Part shown: positions 1 through 12,376 of the stretch, one piece after another | How positions within the stretch are numbered: the first letter of the stretch is position 1 | Layout: every line of letters starts with the position of its first letter | Source: Paragonimus westermani | Taxonomy: Eukaryota; Platyhelminthes; Trematoda; Plagiorchiida; Troglotrematidae | DNA length: 64,000 nucleotides | Direction: 5' to 3' | NCBI GenBank assembly: GCA_008508345.1 | Contig: QNGE01000410.1 | Location: forward strand, 232,933 to 296,932 | Translations under genes and position numbers: made by a program | The notes under the pieces: model-generated | The model's input: only the letters and a program-made list of their open reading frames with translations | The model's database searches: none | What the model was told of the DNA's origin: nothing

Positions 1-702
1 GCCGTTGGTCGTTGAAACCGCGACAAATCAGAACGCAGCTTGAGTCTTGACACGAGTGTGGGTCACACAGGCGGCCCAGACACGTACAAAACACCGTCGA
101 TACCAGTTCTGGACGCGAAGTCTTCAAAAACACATTCATTGTCTGCTCATTCTTCAGCTGACCGCGGTGACGTCGACATCAACGACTCTGTCTACTCGCA
201 CCTGGTCACTCTCCTTGGGTTGACACAAAGACATGAACGTTCAAGACTGACTGACTTGATTATGCAGACAACATGTCATCGTTGTCTGACAATTCTCCAG
301 TATGATAGAAAATGGTAGACGATAGTTCGCACCCCGCTAAATATCTTGCACTGCGCTTCGCAGCTTCACAACGTGGAGTGCTTCTGCAAGACCGTTGTGA
401 TTGCGTTCATTTCATGTTGGATAATGAAGTCATGGAGGTTGTTGACTGGTTTGTGTACTTGGAAAGTTGTATCGGCGGCAGTGGAGGCACACAGACAGAA
501 GCAGAGGCTCGTATCTCTAGGGCTAGGGCAGTATTCGCTAATCTAGTACACATCTGGCGATGGGGACACATTGTTTTGAAGTTTGATGGTCACATGTAGA
601 GGGATGTGTAGATGGATGTGTCGCTTCGCGACTGCCAAACCTGGCTGTTCACAGTGAAAGATACGGATCGTCTTCGGACACTGGATTATCCATGTCTGCG
701 TT
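1..702 (+). repeat. Inverted repeat 1, left arm
   Basis: The arm is the exact reverse complement of 4576-5277: position p pairs with 5278-p at every stretch compared, and translations of the two arms are identical in several frames. The arm reaches base 1, so its outer end lies outside the window. Beyond 702 identity breaks down, but about 12 bp of imperfect homology continues. Confidence 0.9.
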
Positions 703-1180
703 CGATCGCCTGCATCGGGTGGCACCAACGGGCGTGCGACACAGAGTGCACTAGACGATCATGTGATAATGACTGTCAGGTGAATTGCTTCGTTCCATCT
801 TCAAGTTCACACATACTTGGATTAATAGGCCATGCACTGAGGGTAACAGCTAGTCGACTGTAACGCCGGGTACATTTTGTGGATGCTGTAACCGGCTGGC
901 GTTAGGTGCGAGGTTGCCGAATGATGGTCTGGCGTACAGGAATGAAATCGTTCGCCGAGAGTTTGACCCTTGTATTTCTGGTTTTGTCTGTCGCGCTGGG
1001 GACCTCACTACTCACGGAGTCGATGACTGAGGACGTTAGATGAGAGGGCAAGTAATCGGGCTCTGGCATAGTTGCATGAATATTGTAGTTGTTTGGTCGA
1101 TTTTCTTATGAGTCGGGTACGCTCAATGACGTCAGGCAGTGAAAGTCGTGAGGAAGCTTCCCTGTCCTTGACGCTTGCCT
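1..1180 (+). mobile_element. RTE-like LINE, 3' part of degraded ORF plus 3' UTR
   Basis: This is the C-terminal end of a non-LTR retrotransposon reverse transcriptase and its 3' UTR. A degenerate motif C reads LDYADN at about 255-272, with the second catalytic Asp replaced by Asn. The downstream block around 436-560 reads VYLESCIGGSGG followed by EARISRARAVFANL, the conserved post-palm region of trematode LINEs. A further block near 640-740 contains CQTWLF and CLRSIACIGWHQR. Reading frames change several times and stops interrupt it, for example TAG after FDGHM at about 597. The 3' flank from about 760 to 1180 matches the 3' ends at 39.9-40.3 kb and 12 kb. The element continues past the window start. 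The lineage (RTE-like) is an inference from family resemblance. Confidence 0.75.
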
Positions 1181-4100
1181 TACTCTCGTGGATCCAGAAA
1201 CGACAGTTTGCTGTCGTGAAACTTTACTGTATGAAATATCTGTGTGCACACAACGTGAGATTCACTAGGATCTTGTGGAGATCTGTGAGCATTTCACATC
1301 AGACCTCTTCTTCGCGAAGACCAACCCACCATCGCTTTGAGATAGGAATAGTAGTTTTCGTTTCGAATGGAGTATTTTGATGGAGCACATCCGATAGTGC
1401 ACGTATTATGGGGAAATCGGTTGAATCGCAGATCTGGCTCTAGTTCACTCTCAAGAGCCCTCAATTTCAGGTTAACCATGCTTAGTTTTCATGCTTTCTG
1501 GATGATACTTTATCACCCTGGCGTATAGGAGCACCCACATTACTATGGTGCAACCAAACTGTATAAAGTGGGGCTATTCACTGTTTCAACGTTTCACAGA
1601 TTCGGAACGACTGTGTTAGTGTAGCTTGACTATAAGAAGCATATGCGGAACAAAATGGTCAGATTAGATTGACAGAACGAACCCAAAACCTGCCAGCTAA
1701 GAAGTGAACATTGTAATTGACTTACCCTGGCTCTCCAACTCAGCCTGTTTAGATTACTCACCTATTTACCGTGGCAACCACAATTTCAGCACAAACTACA
1801 TGTGAGCAGGATGGGATAAGCAGCTGTGCTTAATGAATAACACCGGGAAAGTTCCGTTATATTTCCGAATAACACAGAAGTCATTGGATTTACTTTGTCT
1901 GGTTCCAAGCAGGCCTTCGGTTACTGGCAGAACAGAGTTTACTCATCGTACACATCCATTTCGAAATGTGGTTGCTGTTTCGGGTGCTCAATAAACGACC
2001 AGCCCTTTCAGTGTGGTACTCTCCGCAACTGCCCAGTAGTTTGTGGGTCATGTGGAATGTAACCTCTGTGTTAACAGCCTGAGCCGGCGATCATAATAAC
2101 CATAAACGCATCGGATTTCAGGTGGCTTGGGAACAGAGTTTTCTAAGTTTGATAATCTTACTGCCAAGGTTTTGCCTTCTCATATTCTCGAACAACACAC
2201 TTGATGCTGATCAGTAATTGGCAGAGAATCGGTGGCAGGAATTCCGAAGAATTCAGGGTATTTAACTGCTTGTCGAGAACTTCTCACAAGGTTTACTCAA
2301 CCTCATTTAAACAGTAGGGTTTACAGCAATGGTTTGAACAAAACAGCAAAGTGAAATCTGCCAATCACACTACTGGCTGCTGGCACGGGTTCTCAGGCAG
2401 TCATGGCACATTGCTAGATTAGTCACTTTTTTGGAGTTATGTGGTATGGCTTCACAGCGTGTTGATGGGGCTACAATTGTCTTTCGTGTTACAAGAATAT
2501 ATACGTGAGATTGCCTGAATCGTCCATCAAATAGTGGTGGATAAGGAAACAGCTTGTGCGTTATCGACTCGTGACAGATGATTTGAATAGTGTAAAAATG
2601 CCTAAATACCAATGGTTTGTATGTCGTTTTTAGTCAATAAGAAATCAAACGTGTCTAATCTCTCGGCTACCAGCTCTTTGGGGCTGATTTTTTTGTACAA
2701 TATAAACGAGGGCGGAACCGGTCGTACAGTGTCGGTTTGAGGGTGACTGTCAAGACGCATCATAAAATACCATCATGATTGTATCAGGCTTTCTACAGTT
2801 GGTGTCCATGGAAGCAAACATCCAGAACAGACAATCAAAAAAGTAAGATTGCAACAAGAATCTTTGGAAAAACCACACGACCCTCGATCACTACAAAGAC
2901 AAAACGGCTGAGGGACATAATAGTTTGGACCTTTGGAACAAACATTTTTGGAACAATCATTCATCTATGCCTGTGTTTCGTCGCTTATAGTAGATGGTGA
3001 CACAATTGGGGCACGAACGGGTCAAAAACCAGATATTTTGTGTCCACTGCTAAATTCCTGGTGTTTAATAGTGTATAGAACTGCATGGTTGGGTTGTGAA
3101 CCTAGGACGACAGCCATTGGTCTAGTTTACTGAGTAGTCCAGCATTTGACCGATTAATCAGGTCTCCGGCACTTTCAAGGGTTTAACTAACACTTAGGAG
3201 AACTAACGCCCAATGGGACCATGTACCGTGGATATTATCATTGTTTGAATGACTTATCTGAGAAGTCATGGGAGGTAATGGAAACGGACAGAATAAACCA
3301 AAAATTCCATCGCACTCTCTTTTCCGTGTTTGCGAGGTGTAAAATCATGATACTGATTACCTGAGTTTGAATATAGGGGGTCCGCCAATCAAGTCACATC
3401 TCTTTCTACCTTCAACCTCTTGCTGCTGATGGTGACATTCAAATACCCATGTGTAGGATATTGTTTAAACTGCTGTTCTAGAGCTCATGAAACCGTAGTT
3501 CTATTCGCAGTGCCAACAGTTTCACGTGATAATGAATAGTTCTAACGAGGACAGAATTCCAACATTATGATTCACTTTGTTGCACAGTTAGAGGTTTATA
3601 GAGATAGTCAGATTATCAGGTCATCTGATCTGAAGCAATACGGTAATGGTGCTTGCAATTCTCGCTGTTTATTCATCAATTAAACATACATATCAATCAT
3701 TCTGTTGTCTGTTCATATGCCTTGTGCGATCGGTGCCAGTAAGTGGTAGGCATTCACTACACGCTTCATCAACTTTGGGGCCTGCTTCGAGGATCCTTTG
3801 TTTGTACGGCCTGCACTGTCGTCGGATATTGTGATACACGTCAATGCACATTAAAAGCAAAAATTGCTATGCGGATTCAAAGATGGAAAGCTAGTTGAAC
3901 TCAAAGTGGTGCACTCGGTGCATATGTTATTTATCTGGTTTTGAAGTTATAGACGACACCTGCTCAAGTGTGATAAAATATTGCATCAAGATATGCATTC
4001 TGGGAAGGTTACACGTACACAAATTGCGTATTGTGATCTTGGAGTGTGATTGGTAAACCGGTCAAATACCCATAAAGTGTCATGTTAAATACTGTTCTAG

Positions 4101-4575
4101 ATTGGCTGATAAGACAAAACTAATCATTTTCTGTGAAAATCTAATAGTTCACGTCTGGAAGATCAAAGTATCGGCAGTTAATGCTCGCAAGCAAATGTCT
4201 CACAGAGATTAGAAATGTTCAAATATAACGAGTAAAACCACACTCTTTTATCAGTCGTCCCAAATCTTCATAAAAGTAAGCGGCGTAGGTGCCAAAAAAC
4301 AGTACACATCAGTCGTTTGTGGATTCAGTTATCTCTTCCGGCTAGACAAATTCGCCTCACAAACAAACAACGGAGATAGACAAATCTTCCAAACCACATT
4401 TCAGTGGATAAATTGACCATCTAAACCTTTGAACCGTGGTTTTGCAGTGGACACCTAGTTGACGAATGCTGAAATTTCAAATTCACATATCAGACTGAGT
4501 AGAAAGCTAGTGGCATTAAAGAACCGTTCTTCGAATTTCCGTCAAATTCAACCTGGATAGCACTGCAAGCGATAA
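1181..4575. other. Spacer of inverted repeat 1 without recognised gene
   Basis: No convincing coding region, RNA gene or complete mobile element was recognised. Open frames are short and show neither family motifs nor a clear splice-site frame. The sequence is likely old intergenic or intronic DNA. Confidence 0.5.
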
Positions 4576-5277
4576 AACGCAGACATGGATAATCCAGTGT
4601 CCGAAGACGATCCGTATCTTTCACTGTGAACAGCCAGGTTTGGCAGTCGCGAAGCGACACATCCATCTACACATCCCTCTACATGTGACCATCAAACTTC
4701 AAAACAATGTGTCCCCATCGCCAGATGTGTACTAGATTAGCGAATACTGCCCTAGCCCTAGAGATACGAGCCTCTGCTTCTGTCTGTGTGCCTCCACTGC
4801 CGCCGATACAACTTTCCAAGTACACAAACCAGTCAACAACCTCCATGACTTCATTATCCAACATGAAATGAACGCAATCACAACGGTCTTGCAGAAGCAC
4901 TCCACGTTGTGAAGCTGCGAAGCGCAGTGCAAGATATTTAGCGGGGTGCGAACTATCGTCTACCATTTTCTATCATACTGGAGAATTGTCAGACAACGAT
5001 GACATGTTGTCTGCATAATCAAGTCAGTCAGTCTTGAACGTTCATGTCTTTGTGTCAACCCAAGGAGAGTGACCAGGTGCGAGTAGACAGAGTCGTTGAT
5101 GTCGACGTCACCGCGGTCAGCTGAAGAATGAGCAGACAATGAATGTGTTTTTGAAGACTTCGCGTCCAGAACTGGTATCGACGGTGTTTTGTACGTGTCT
5201 GGGCCGCCTGTGTGACCCACACTCGTGTCAAGACTCAAGCTGCGTTCTGATTTGTCGCGGTTTCAACGACCAACGGC
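4576..5277 (-). repeat. Inverted repeat 1, right arm
   Basis: This is the reverse complement of 1-702 with no mismatch seen over the stretches compared. The inner boundary is at 4576. The next bases inward (rc TTATCGCTTGCA against CGATCGCCTGCA) still match at 9 of 12 positions. Confidence 0.9.
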
Positions 5278-5762
5278 TCATTCTTCCACACACTCAAAAG
5301 TGATGCTACCACATGTAAACGTGACAGTATAGTATATTATTCTACTGCGTCGCGTGTTCCCTCTGCCGTAGTTGTTGTCGTCTGTAAGGCTTGCTGCTGA
5401 CTGCACCCGAATAGGAATACAACAGATAGGACTTGCCAAGCGGACAGCAAGAGGTGTACTGCTAACCAGAATCCAACCTACCAGTTTGGCTGCATTGTCG
5501 CATTGAGGACTATACCCATTACAGACTGACCGGTAACGACGGCCGTGAAGCCGTCCGAAGTCTTCAACCAACATCGAGTGCACAGAGTGGGTGTTACCAG
5601 CTGGATAAATTGACTATCGTCCTGGTTTCTAGACTCTGAAATGCAGCTAATTTTGACATTCAATGAATCTAAGATTAGTGTGAGGGCGGCCTTCTGACCT
5701 AACCGTTTCGGAGCGTGAACGTTGAAGGCACCTGCATCAGTTCCCATTCTAGGCCTAAGCAA
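4576..5762 (-). mobile_element. RTE-like LINE remnant, internally deleted
   Basis: Reading on the minus strand, 5762 to about 5480 encodes the start of an APE-type endonuclease domain: a GQKAALTLILDSLN segment followed by ISCISES, matching the copy at 37.36 kb (GQQAALALILDSLN, ICCISES). The endonuclease is quickly lost, and from 5277 the strand enters sequence identical to the copy at 1-702, carrying the degenerate reverse-transcriptase motif C and the VYLESCIGGSGG block. Most of the endonuclease and the fingers and palm of the reverse transcriptase are therefore missing. Stops and frame changes make it non-functional. The 3' UTR present at 703-1180 is absent here, because the similarity ends at 4576. 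Confidence 0.7.
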
Positions 5763-8700
5763 TGGACGATAGAGGCCGGAAGCCTGATATTGAGGGATGG
5801 TACTTATCGGGAGCGTGTTACTTTGATAAACAATATTTGTTGTGAAACCTGTGTACTAATTAATGAAGATGGGTTTCATGTGTGGCCTGAGGGCAAAATT
5901 TGGTGGAGGGATGTGGAGTGGTCAGTGTTGACCGCTTTTGATTCCCGGACCTCCAGTTAACCCTTTTTTGTTTTTTCGCATTAAGTACTATCTCCTTCGG
6001 ATAATATGTTCATCTCTACGTTGTTTTCCGTGTTAATGTGATGTTTACTGCGCTTTTCATTGTGCCATTTCAACGTTTACAATTGTCCGCGTCTTCTCCG
6101 TCGACTCCGTTCACCTGATCAATGTTACCTGTGGTTAATCTTCAAGACTGCTGTTCGGTATTCAACGTGGTGTTCATGGAAGTTCCGTCTGTTGGTTTTG
6201 ATGGCGAGTTCACGTAATCTGGTTCACTATTTGCTGTTGCTGTTACCACTGGTACAGAAAATACAATCATATAGAGTTTCTCACATACTATTTGCCACGC
6301 AGTATTACGCAGGATACAGAACCACAAGGCAGCGGCAGGCATATCTCAGCAAGCCATCTGTGCACTGCCTGGCCTACGAAATCATTCCAGTTCCCTCCTC
6401 TCTCTCCAACTATCTGTATCTAACGTTATCCACTGAATCATAAGAAAGTTAATCCCCAGTGACCACACTGTCTTCGTCATATGTGAATCACCAACTTCAC
6501 TGCAAGCCTTCACTTTTTAACACTACCTTCCAGTTCCTCATATTAGGCGATTATTCTACTGATGTTAGTGAGTTGGGCACTAACACTTGATATTTGTCTG
6601 TGCCATTCTATCAGATTTTCAAGGGTTTCAATAATCTCAGCTGGCGTGAGGCGACGTCCTATGGGGTTCTTGCTCGTGTGATTACTCCATAGCCAGCCTT
6701 TTTTAATCGTGTTCAGTTACATTAAAAATCCCGGTCTTTTCCTTAGGTCGTTCTCATAACGCTATACCAATGATGGTTTTCTATTTACTGATCAGAGAGT
6801 ATAACTGGACTTTTATTAAAAGACATTGATAGGATGCAAGAGAATTAAGATGTTTTTGGAATGAAACATGCTTAATAACAGAGATCAGTTTGAAAACATG
6901 GTGGTCCTAATGCCATCAAGCAGGTGATAGAGTAGATGACATGTGCTTCTCTATTGAGTGATAATTTTTGGAAGCATGGGTTATCGGTTATCAAATTAAA
7001 TAATGCCGTATTTTCACAGCTTAGGTGATTAACTTGTTCTTCGAGCTTCTCAATAACACATAAGAGATGACAATGCTTAAAGTAACCCTTCACACATTTC
7101 ACCCAGCCGTACTCTGATGGATGACTAGCAAAAAGTTCTGTAAATTTTAAAGTATAGTACTGAAACGTTTTTAGCCTACTATGTTAGTGAAGGCTGAGAC
7201 ATTAAGAGTGGTGATGAAGCTAGGAACGCTCCGGTTAGGTAACACTCATTTAAAATATAGATTTGAAAAGTTTCTTCCCTTGGCGAACTATGAGATGTGC
7301 AACTGATGTAGGCACACTGAGATTGTATCTCTATTCATATAAACGTGGAGAAATATTCATACCCTAATGATTGTGGGTAATCACAAACTGTTGCCCGGCA
7401 ATTTACTCGACCCCATCTCCACATGGGTTGTAATTAAGTATTTGAGGAAATCGGGGACCAGTTTGCGCTGAATAATAACTGAGGAAAGACCACAATGTAT
7501 AATACTGTGTTAGTGAAGGAAGGATAAAAGTAAGTTTACTGTATGCTATACCAAAGTACATAAGTAAGACATACTGTGTTCTTTGTGATTTATGGAGAAT
7601 ATTTATTATACAGTGTCAGCCACCCAATCAGATAAAACTAGTACCGAAAGTTATGTTTCAACATTCGAAATTTGTGAAGAATATACAGTTTATTGTTTTT
7701 AATCTCATCTTTATGTCACAATGACTGTTTTCGTTCAACGTACTACATCACATGCAGCCTGATAATTGTTGAGTTAACCAAACTCAAAACTAGAACGGTC
7801 CAAGGCCACTGGATTGAAAATTACAGCCATCCGAATGGTAATCTGTAAATACCCAAAATTGGTGAGAAGACAAATTTCGATCTTTCACAGCGACATCACT
7901 GTGAGATGTGTCATAACTGTGACTTGGTATATATGGATATCCATTTGGGATTTTAAAAAGCGCTATAACCATTGTGATTGGATTCTCTTGGTTATCAGTC
8001 TATTAGAAATTGAAGTATGTGGTCTCAAAACAGAACAAAATACTAACCAATGAGAAAGACAAAATTACTGATAAAAATAAAATGTTATGCGCAGTCAGTG
8101 AAAAATTGGAATTAGTTCGATCGAAATTAATTTGTTCGCTCCCCGGAGCAAAACTTTCTTGTAACAACTTCAGGCCATAATGAAGAGGTCGATATACATG
8201 TGAAGTCTACAGATAATTGTAGGTGTTGTTTAGTTTATATCAACCAACTCCTCTACGGATGAATGAACAATGGGTTGGTGAACAACATTTGATTCCTTTA
8301 CACGGTAAGATCGCCTACTGTCCGGGTGTTTTCGATGTCATGGTTGGACAGATAAAAAAACTCGATAGGTGAGCGATGCGAGATATATCAGCGGGTGAGA
8401 AGCACAAGGTTGGTGCGAACCAGAAAACTCACCATGAATGTATAATGATATGAGGTCTTATGAGTGGGACACCGGACCAAAATACGGATGACATGATCCA
8501 TCTTGCCAGAGTGCACGACGATTTTGAAAAGACCGGTTTAAGTATAGTGCAACCGACTTTGAATGATCAAATCAGACTGCAAGAAGTTACTGAACGAATA
8601 TGACATTTGGAATGACAGTGCCGTGGATAAGTGCTACCCTGTGTTCGACTCGAGTGGTTTGTGCAATGATCACCTAATGGTTAGAATAAGCACCCAAACA

Positions 8701-11700
8701 CCATTAGAAGAATACACTGATAGATGAAACACCGGTATTTTTGTGACAAGGAAAACTGTTTGGGGTGGAGTAAACAGAAGCAATGGGACTCGCATTAATA
8801 AAAAGTGGGAGATTTCAATTGTACCTCCTGAAGGCAATAGTGAATTTACCAGAAAAAAAACAAACGATTGTAAGGGTAACCTGCAAAGCTCGCTTTTCGT
8901 AGGTTGTTTCATTAAGCGCGACGGCGACTGCAAATATGATAGCAGCAACATTCTTTGGTAGTTTTACAGAGTTGAAATATAAATCACCACGACTTTGTGC
9001 ACCCACAAATTACCCTACTAAAGAGATTTGTATGATCCTCTATCAAATTCATTGAAATTTTCTGGCATGACTTCCAAACCTAAGTGGACGTTTCAAAGTT
9101 GTGACAACTATCAAGCTATTTTATATAGAAAAGTTGTAAACCCGGATAATTTCGCCTCACTGTTAAACATGTAATTTCTACTGCATGGATAAAGCTGTTT
9201 ATTTATAAGCGAGTTTCCAAGTCAAACAGCTCAAAACCTGGAACTGAAACGCTCACGATACTGTCTGCGTTCTGTGTGTGTGATCGTTACGGACAACAAT
9301 GTATGAGGAGCTGACAATATTTACAAACGTAATCAAGGTGAGTCCGGTGGTTTGGCAAACTCTTGTAGACTTATTGCTGTAAGAAATAACCACAAAATGT
9401 CCACATCGGAGTGACCACAATGAATTACGCGGCATAGTATACTCACTCAATCGATAATTAAGTTGTACCAAAAATGGACGTCAATCTTTATGGTTGCAAT
9501 TTCATACAAACAACCGTTGTTTTTATGAAGTGAAGTTTGGGAGTATTTGGATTGCTTACTACGACTACATGACCGATTTTATCTGCATTCAAATGAATGT
9601 GTCGCATGACTGGTGGGTCGTTTAGCTATTTGATAGTTCAGTCGATTTCATTCTTGGACCCATTCATCAACTATGTTTCTTGTCGGTTAATAATGACTGG
9701 AAGTAAAGTTGGTGACATAACCTACAGAAACTAGTTGTCGACGTTTTTGAAGGATTACCAATTCATCTGCCTGAAATGTACATCAACTGGTGAGAATCCA
9801 ATATGTTGAACATAAACGACTGTCTGAAACGACAAGTGTCAGTAACATTTGCAACTCATCTTGAAATGTAGTACTAAATGTAAGTTACATAATAGCAATA
9901 TGTGGTTCGGCACCTGTAGACTGAACACGGTTCGCATTCGATTAGACTCTCCTGCCAGCCATCTTCGAAATTAGACACTAGACTCGAGGGTATTCCATGT
10001 CGGAGCTTCTTAAGGTTTCATATCCTTGTCATAATAGGCAGTTGAACACTGGTCTACGCTCTCAATATTCGAGGATGATGAGCACTGTGTCTCTGACTCC
10101 ACATTAAACCGACCAGGTTATCATTTGTAGAGCTCGGGTTTCATTTATGTCTGGAGAAATGAAAAATCAACCTCTTTGTTTCTTTTGGTACGAAGTCAGC
10201 TAGGAAATCTACTTTAATGTGACATCCGCGATTATCTGTAAATGATATTTAATCTGCATCTACACCACTTTAGAGCAACTTAGAGAATGACATCAAAAGT
10301 TATCTCATGATCTTCCACCTGTAAAACTAAGGCAGGATTATCTTCTAAATCAGGAAATCTGCAACAATTCAGCATCTTCACCGCCACCTCGTCGTCCTAA
10401 CATCTGTTTCTATAGTTCACATCACCAACCATCTAAAACTGATGATTTTAAACAACATGAGGCTCTTCAGAAAATTTGTGGCAACGAGTCTACTTGGCCT
10501 GATTTTTTCGTGTAGTATTGCTAACTCGGTGTGCCAAGCAGACTGCGAATGTCACTAAACAAGTTAATCTCTGGTCCATTGTAGAGAATAGGCTCCTCAG
10601 TCTGAGTGAATTTGGCCGAACCAAACACTTATGAGGATTCGAACAAAACTAACTTATTTAGCAAGTTGACACAAGTGGCATATGTTTCAAGAAAACTAAG
10701 ATCACGCAAGCTCGAAAGGCTGGTTGCGTTAAAAATCCGTCACCTATTCTGTATTCCAGAGGGAATCTCCGACTATTTCTTTGTAAAATCGGTAATACAC
10801 GCATCCTTCACTGATAAAAATGATTTGCTTCTCGAGCTTCTTACTTAACTGCTGAATTCATTCTTGCTATGTCAAAATATATCTTCCTCATGTTGCGACG
10901 TAAACGTTTGATTAAAACTGTGCTAGACAGAGGGCGATTGTTAACACTTCTAGATCCATTCAATATAAACCTAAATCGGTTACGAGCCTGTATGACAGGT
11001 TTATAAATTACCGTTTACGCATATATATATATATATATTTCAAGGATTAGACAACTAGGCTGAAACCAAACAACGTTAGTGTCTTACAAGTCGATACTTA
11101 ATCTCTGATTATTTCTCAGGTCACATTTGTGAAATCGCTTGTTAAGGGTCGAAGATGCAAACAGCGCCGTCACAGCCAACAACAAAAGACTCAGGGAGAC
11201 TGTGGCTTACAAAATGTTCTAATCTATATTTGGTATTCGGTTCGGAACTCACATATTCTTATATTGGCAAATGCAGCACGTATTGGTTTTGCTGCACAAG
11301 AGCCGAAGTAACGTTAATTTTGTTGCCAAGTTACCCATGTTTTGCGCAAATGAAGGTGGACTTATCTGTTAGGTTTTGGTTGGGCAGCTAAGTGGTCCTG
11401 CTTTTTACAGTTGGAAGTCGTCTAAGCATGTGTTCTATGTATTTATTAAAATTAGATGTTTGAAGTTTTCTGTGAGGAGACCGAAATTTCAGTCCACCTC
11501 ATAAAAGTTGGTTTTCCAGTTTGCGTACGCTTATACTCTTTAGCACTGATTATGCTACTCATCCGCTGCTTTCGCAAGTCTAGTTGTAGACTAGTGGTAC
11601 TCACTGTGTTTAGGCCTGTCGTCTCCTTGATTTTGGAACTCCAGTGTTACCGTCCTCGTTCACATGAATCAACTGAGCAATATGGCCAGAAAAGCTGCAG

Positions 11701-11984
11701 ATCAGTGCGTTATCCATTATTATCCAATAGGAATATTCACATAAGCTTGAAAGCAGACACTACGGATACGCCTAATGCTAATATATCAGTCCCTAAATAT
11801 CAAGGCAAGTCAGTCAAAAGGAACTAAAATTACGCACCTCAAAACATTGAAGGTTGCTTCGACGGCCTTTAGCACTGTTTAACTGATCACGAAGAAACTT
11901 GCTTTTATTTTCTTCAGGGCGCTGGTAATAAATCTTGAGAAAACACTGTTGTGCCCATTCTCCTCATCATCGTCGCTATATATT
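5763..11984. other. Long stretch without recognised gene
   Basis: No gene could be supported. An open frame at 6060-6443 (+) has no motifs. A minus-strand segment near 6960-7065 reads EKLEEQVNHLSCENTAL, which resembles a leucine zipper, but no adjoining basic region was found. A perfect (AT)n run lies at 11021-11038. Confidence 0.4.
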
Positions 11985-12376
11985 TCAGTATACCGGTGGT
12001 TCCCACTGAAGCTTAGCTGTCACACAACCACAAATAAAAAAGCAAACCTCGCAGAGAATGAAAAAGAACAGGAGAGGTGGAGAAAAGACATAGTTACTAA
12101 AAAATGGTCCAGTCCTTATTCAAACATTCAACATAAAGCTGCCTATATCATACAGAGAAACAGTCTAGCTATAGGTGAAACCAAAGCTTCAGCAACATGA
12201 CAGCTTCCTGACGGCTTTCACTACCGCGTGTAATTAAATGCACTCACTTCACAGACAACTCGGACAGACAAACACAAAATTCATGTAATTGAGCCCGATT
12301 ATCTGCCATCTCACCTAACGCCAGACGGCCGCAGCGTCGACAAAGTGTGCCCGGCGTGACAGTCGACTAGTCGGTA
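11985..12376 (-). mobile_element. RTE-like LINE, 3' UTR fragment
   Basis: On the minus strand this segment matches the 3' end of the LINE copy at 40.03-40.50 kb almost throughout. Shared landmarks are AGTCGACTGTC at its 5' end, the GCATTTAATTACACGCGG block, the CTAGACTGTTTCTCTGTA block and GAGGTTTGCTTTTTTATTTG near the 3' end. Relative to that copy, about 100 bp around the GAGTCGATGACT segment is missing. No coding part is present, so this is a short 5'-truncated insertion or a relic of one. Confidence 0.7.

Noticed and set aside
6872..7102. Leucine-zipper-like segment (EKLEEQVNHLSCENTAL) on the minus strand
   Set aside because: No basic DNA-binding region adjoins it, splice sites are unclear, and one zipper-like heptad run is easy to get by chance.
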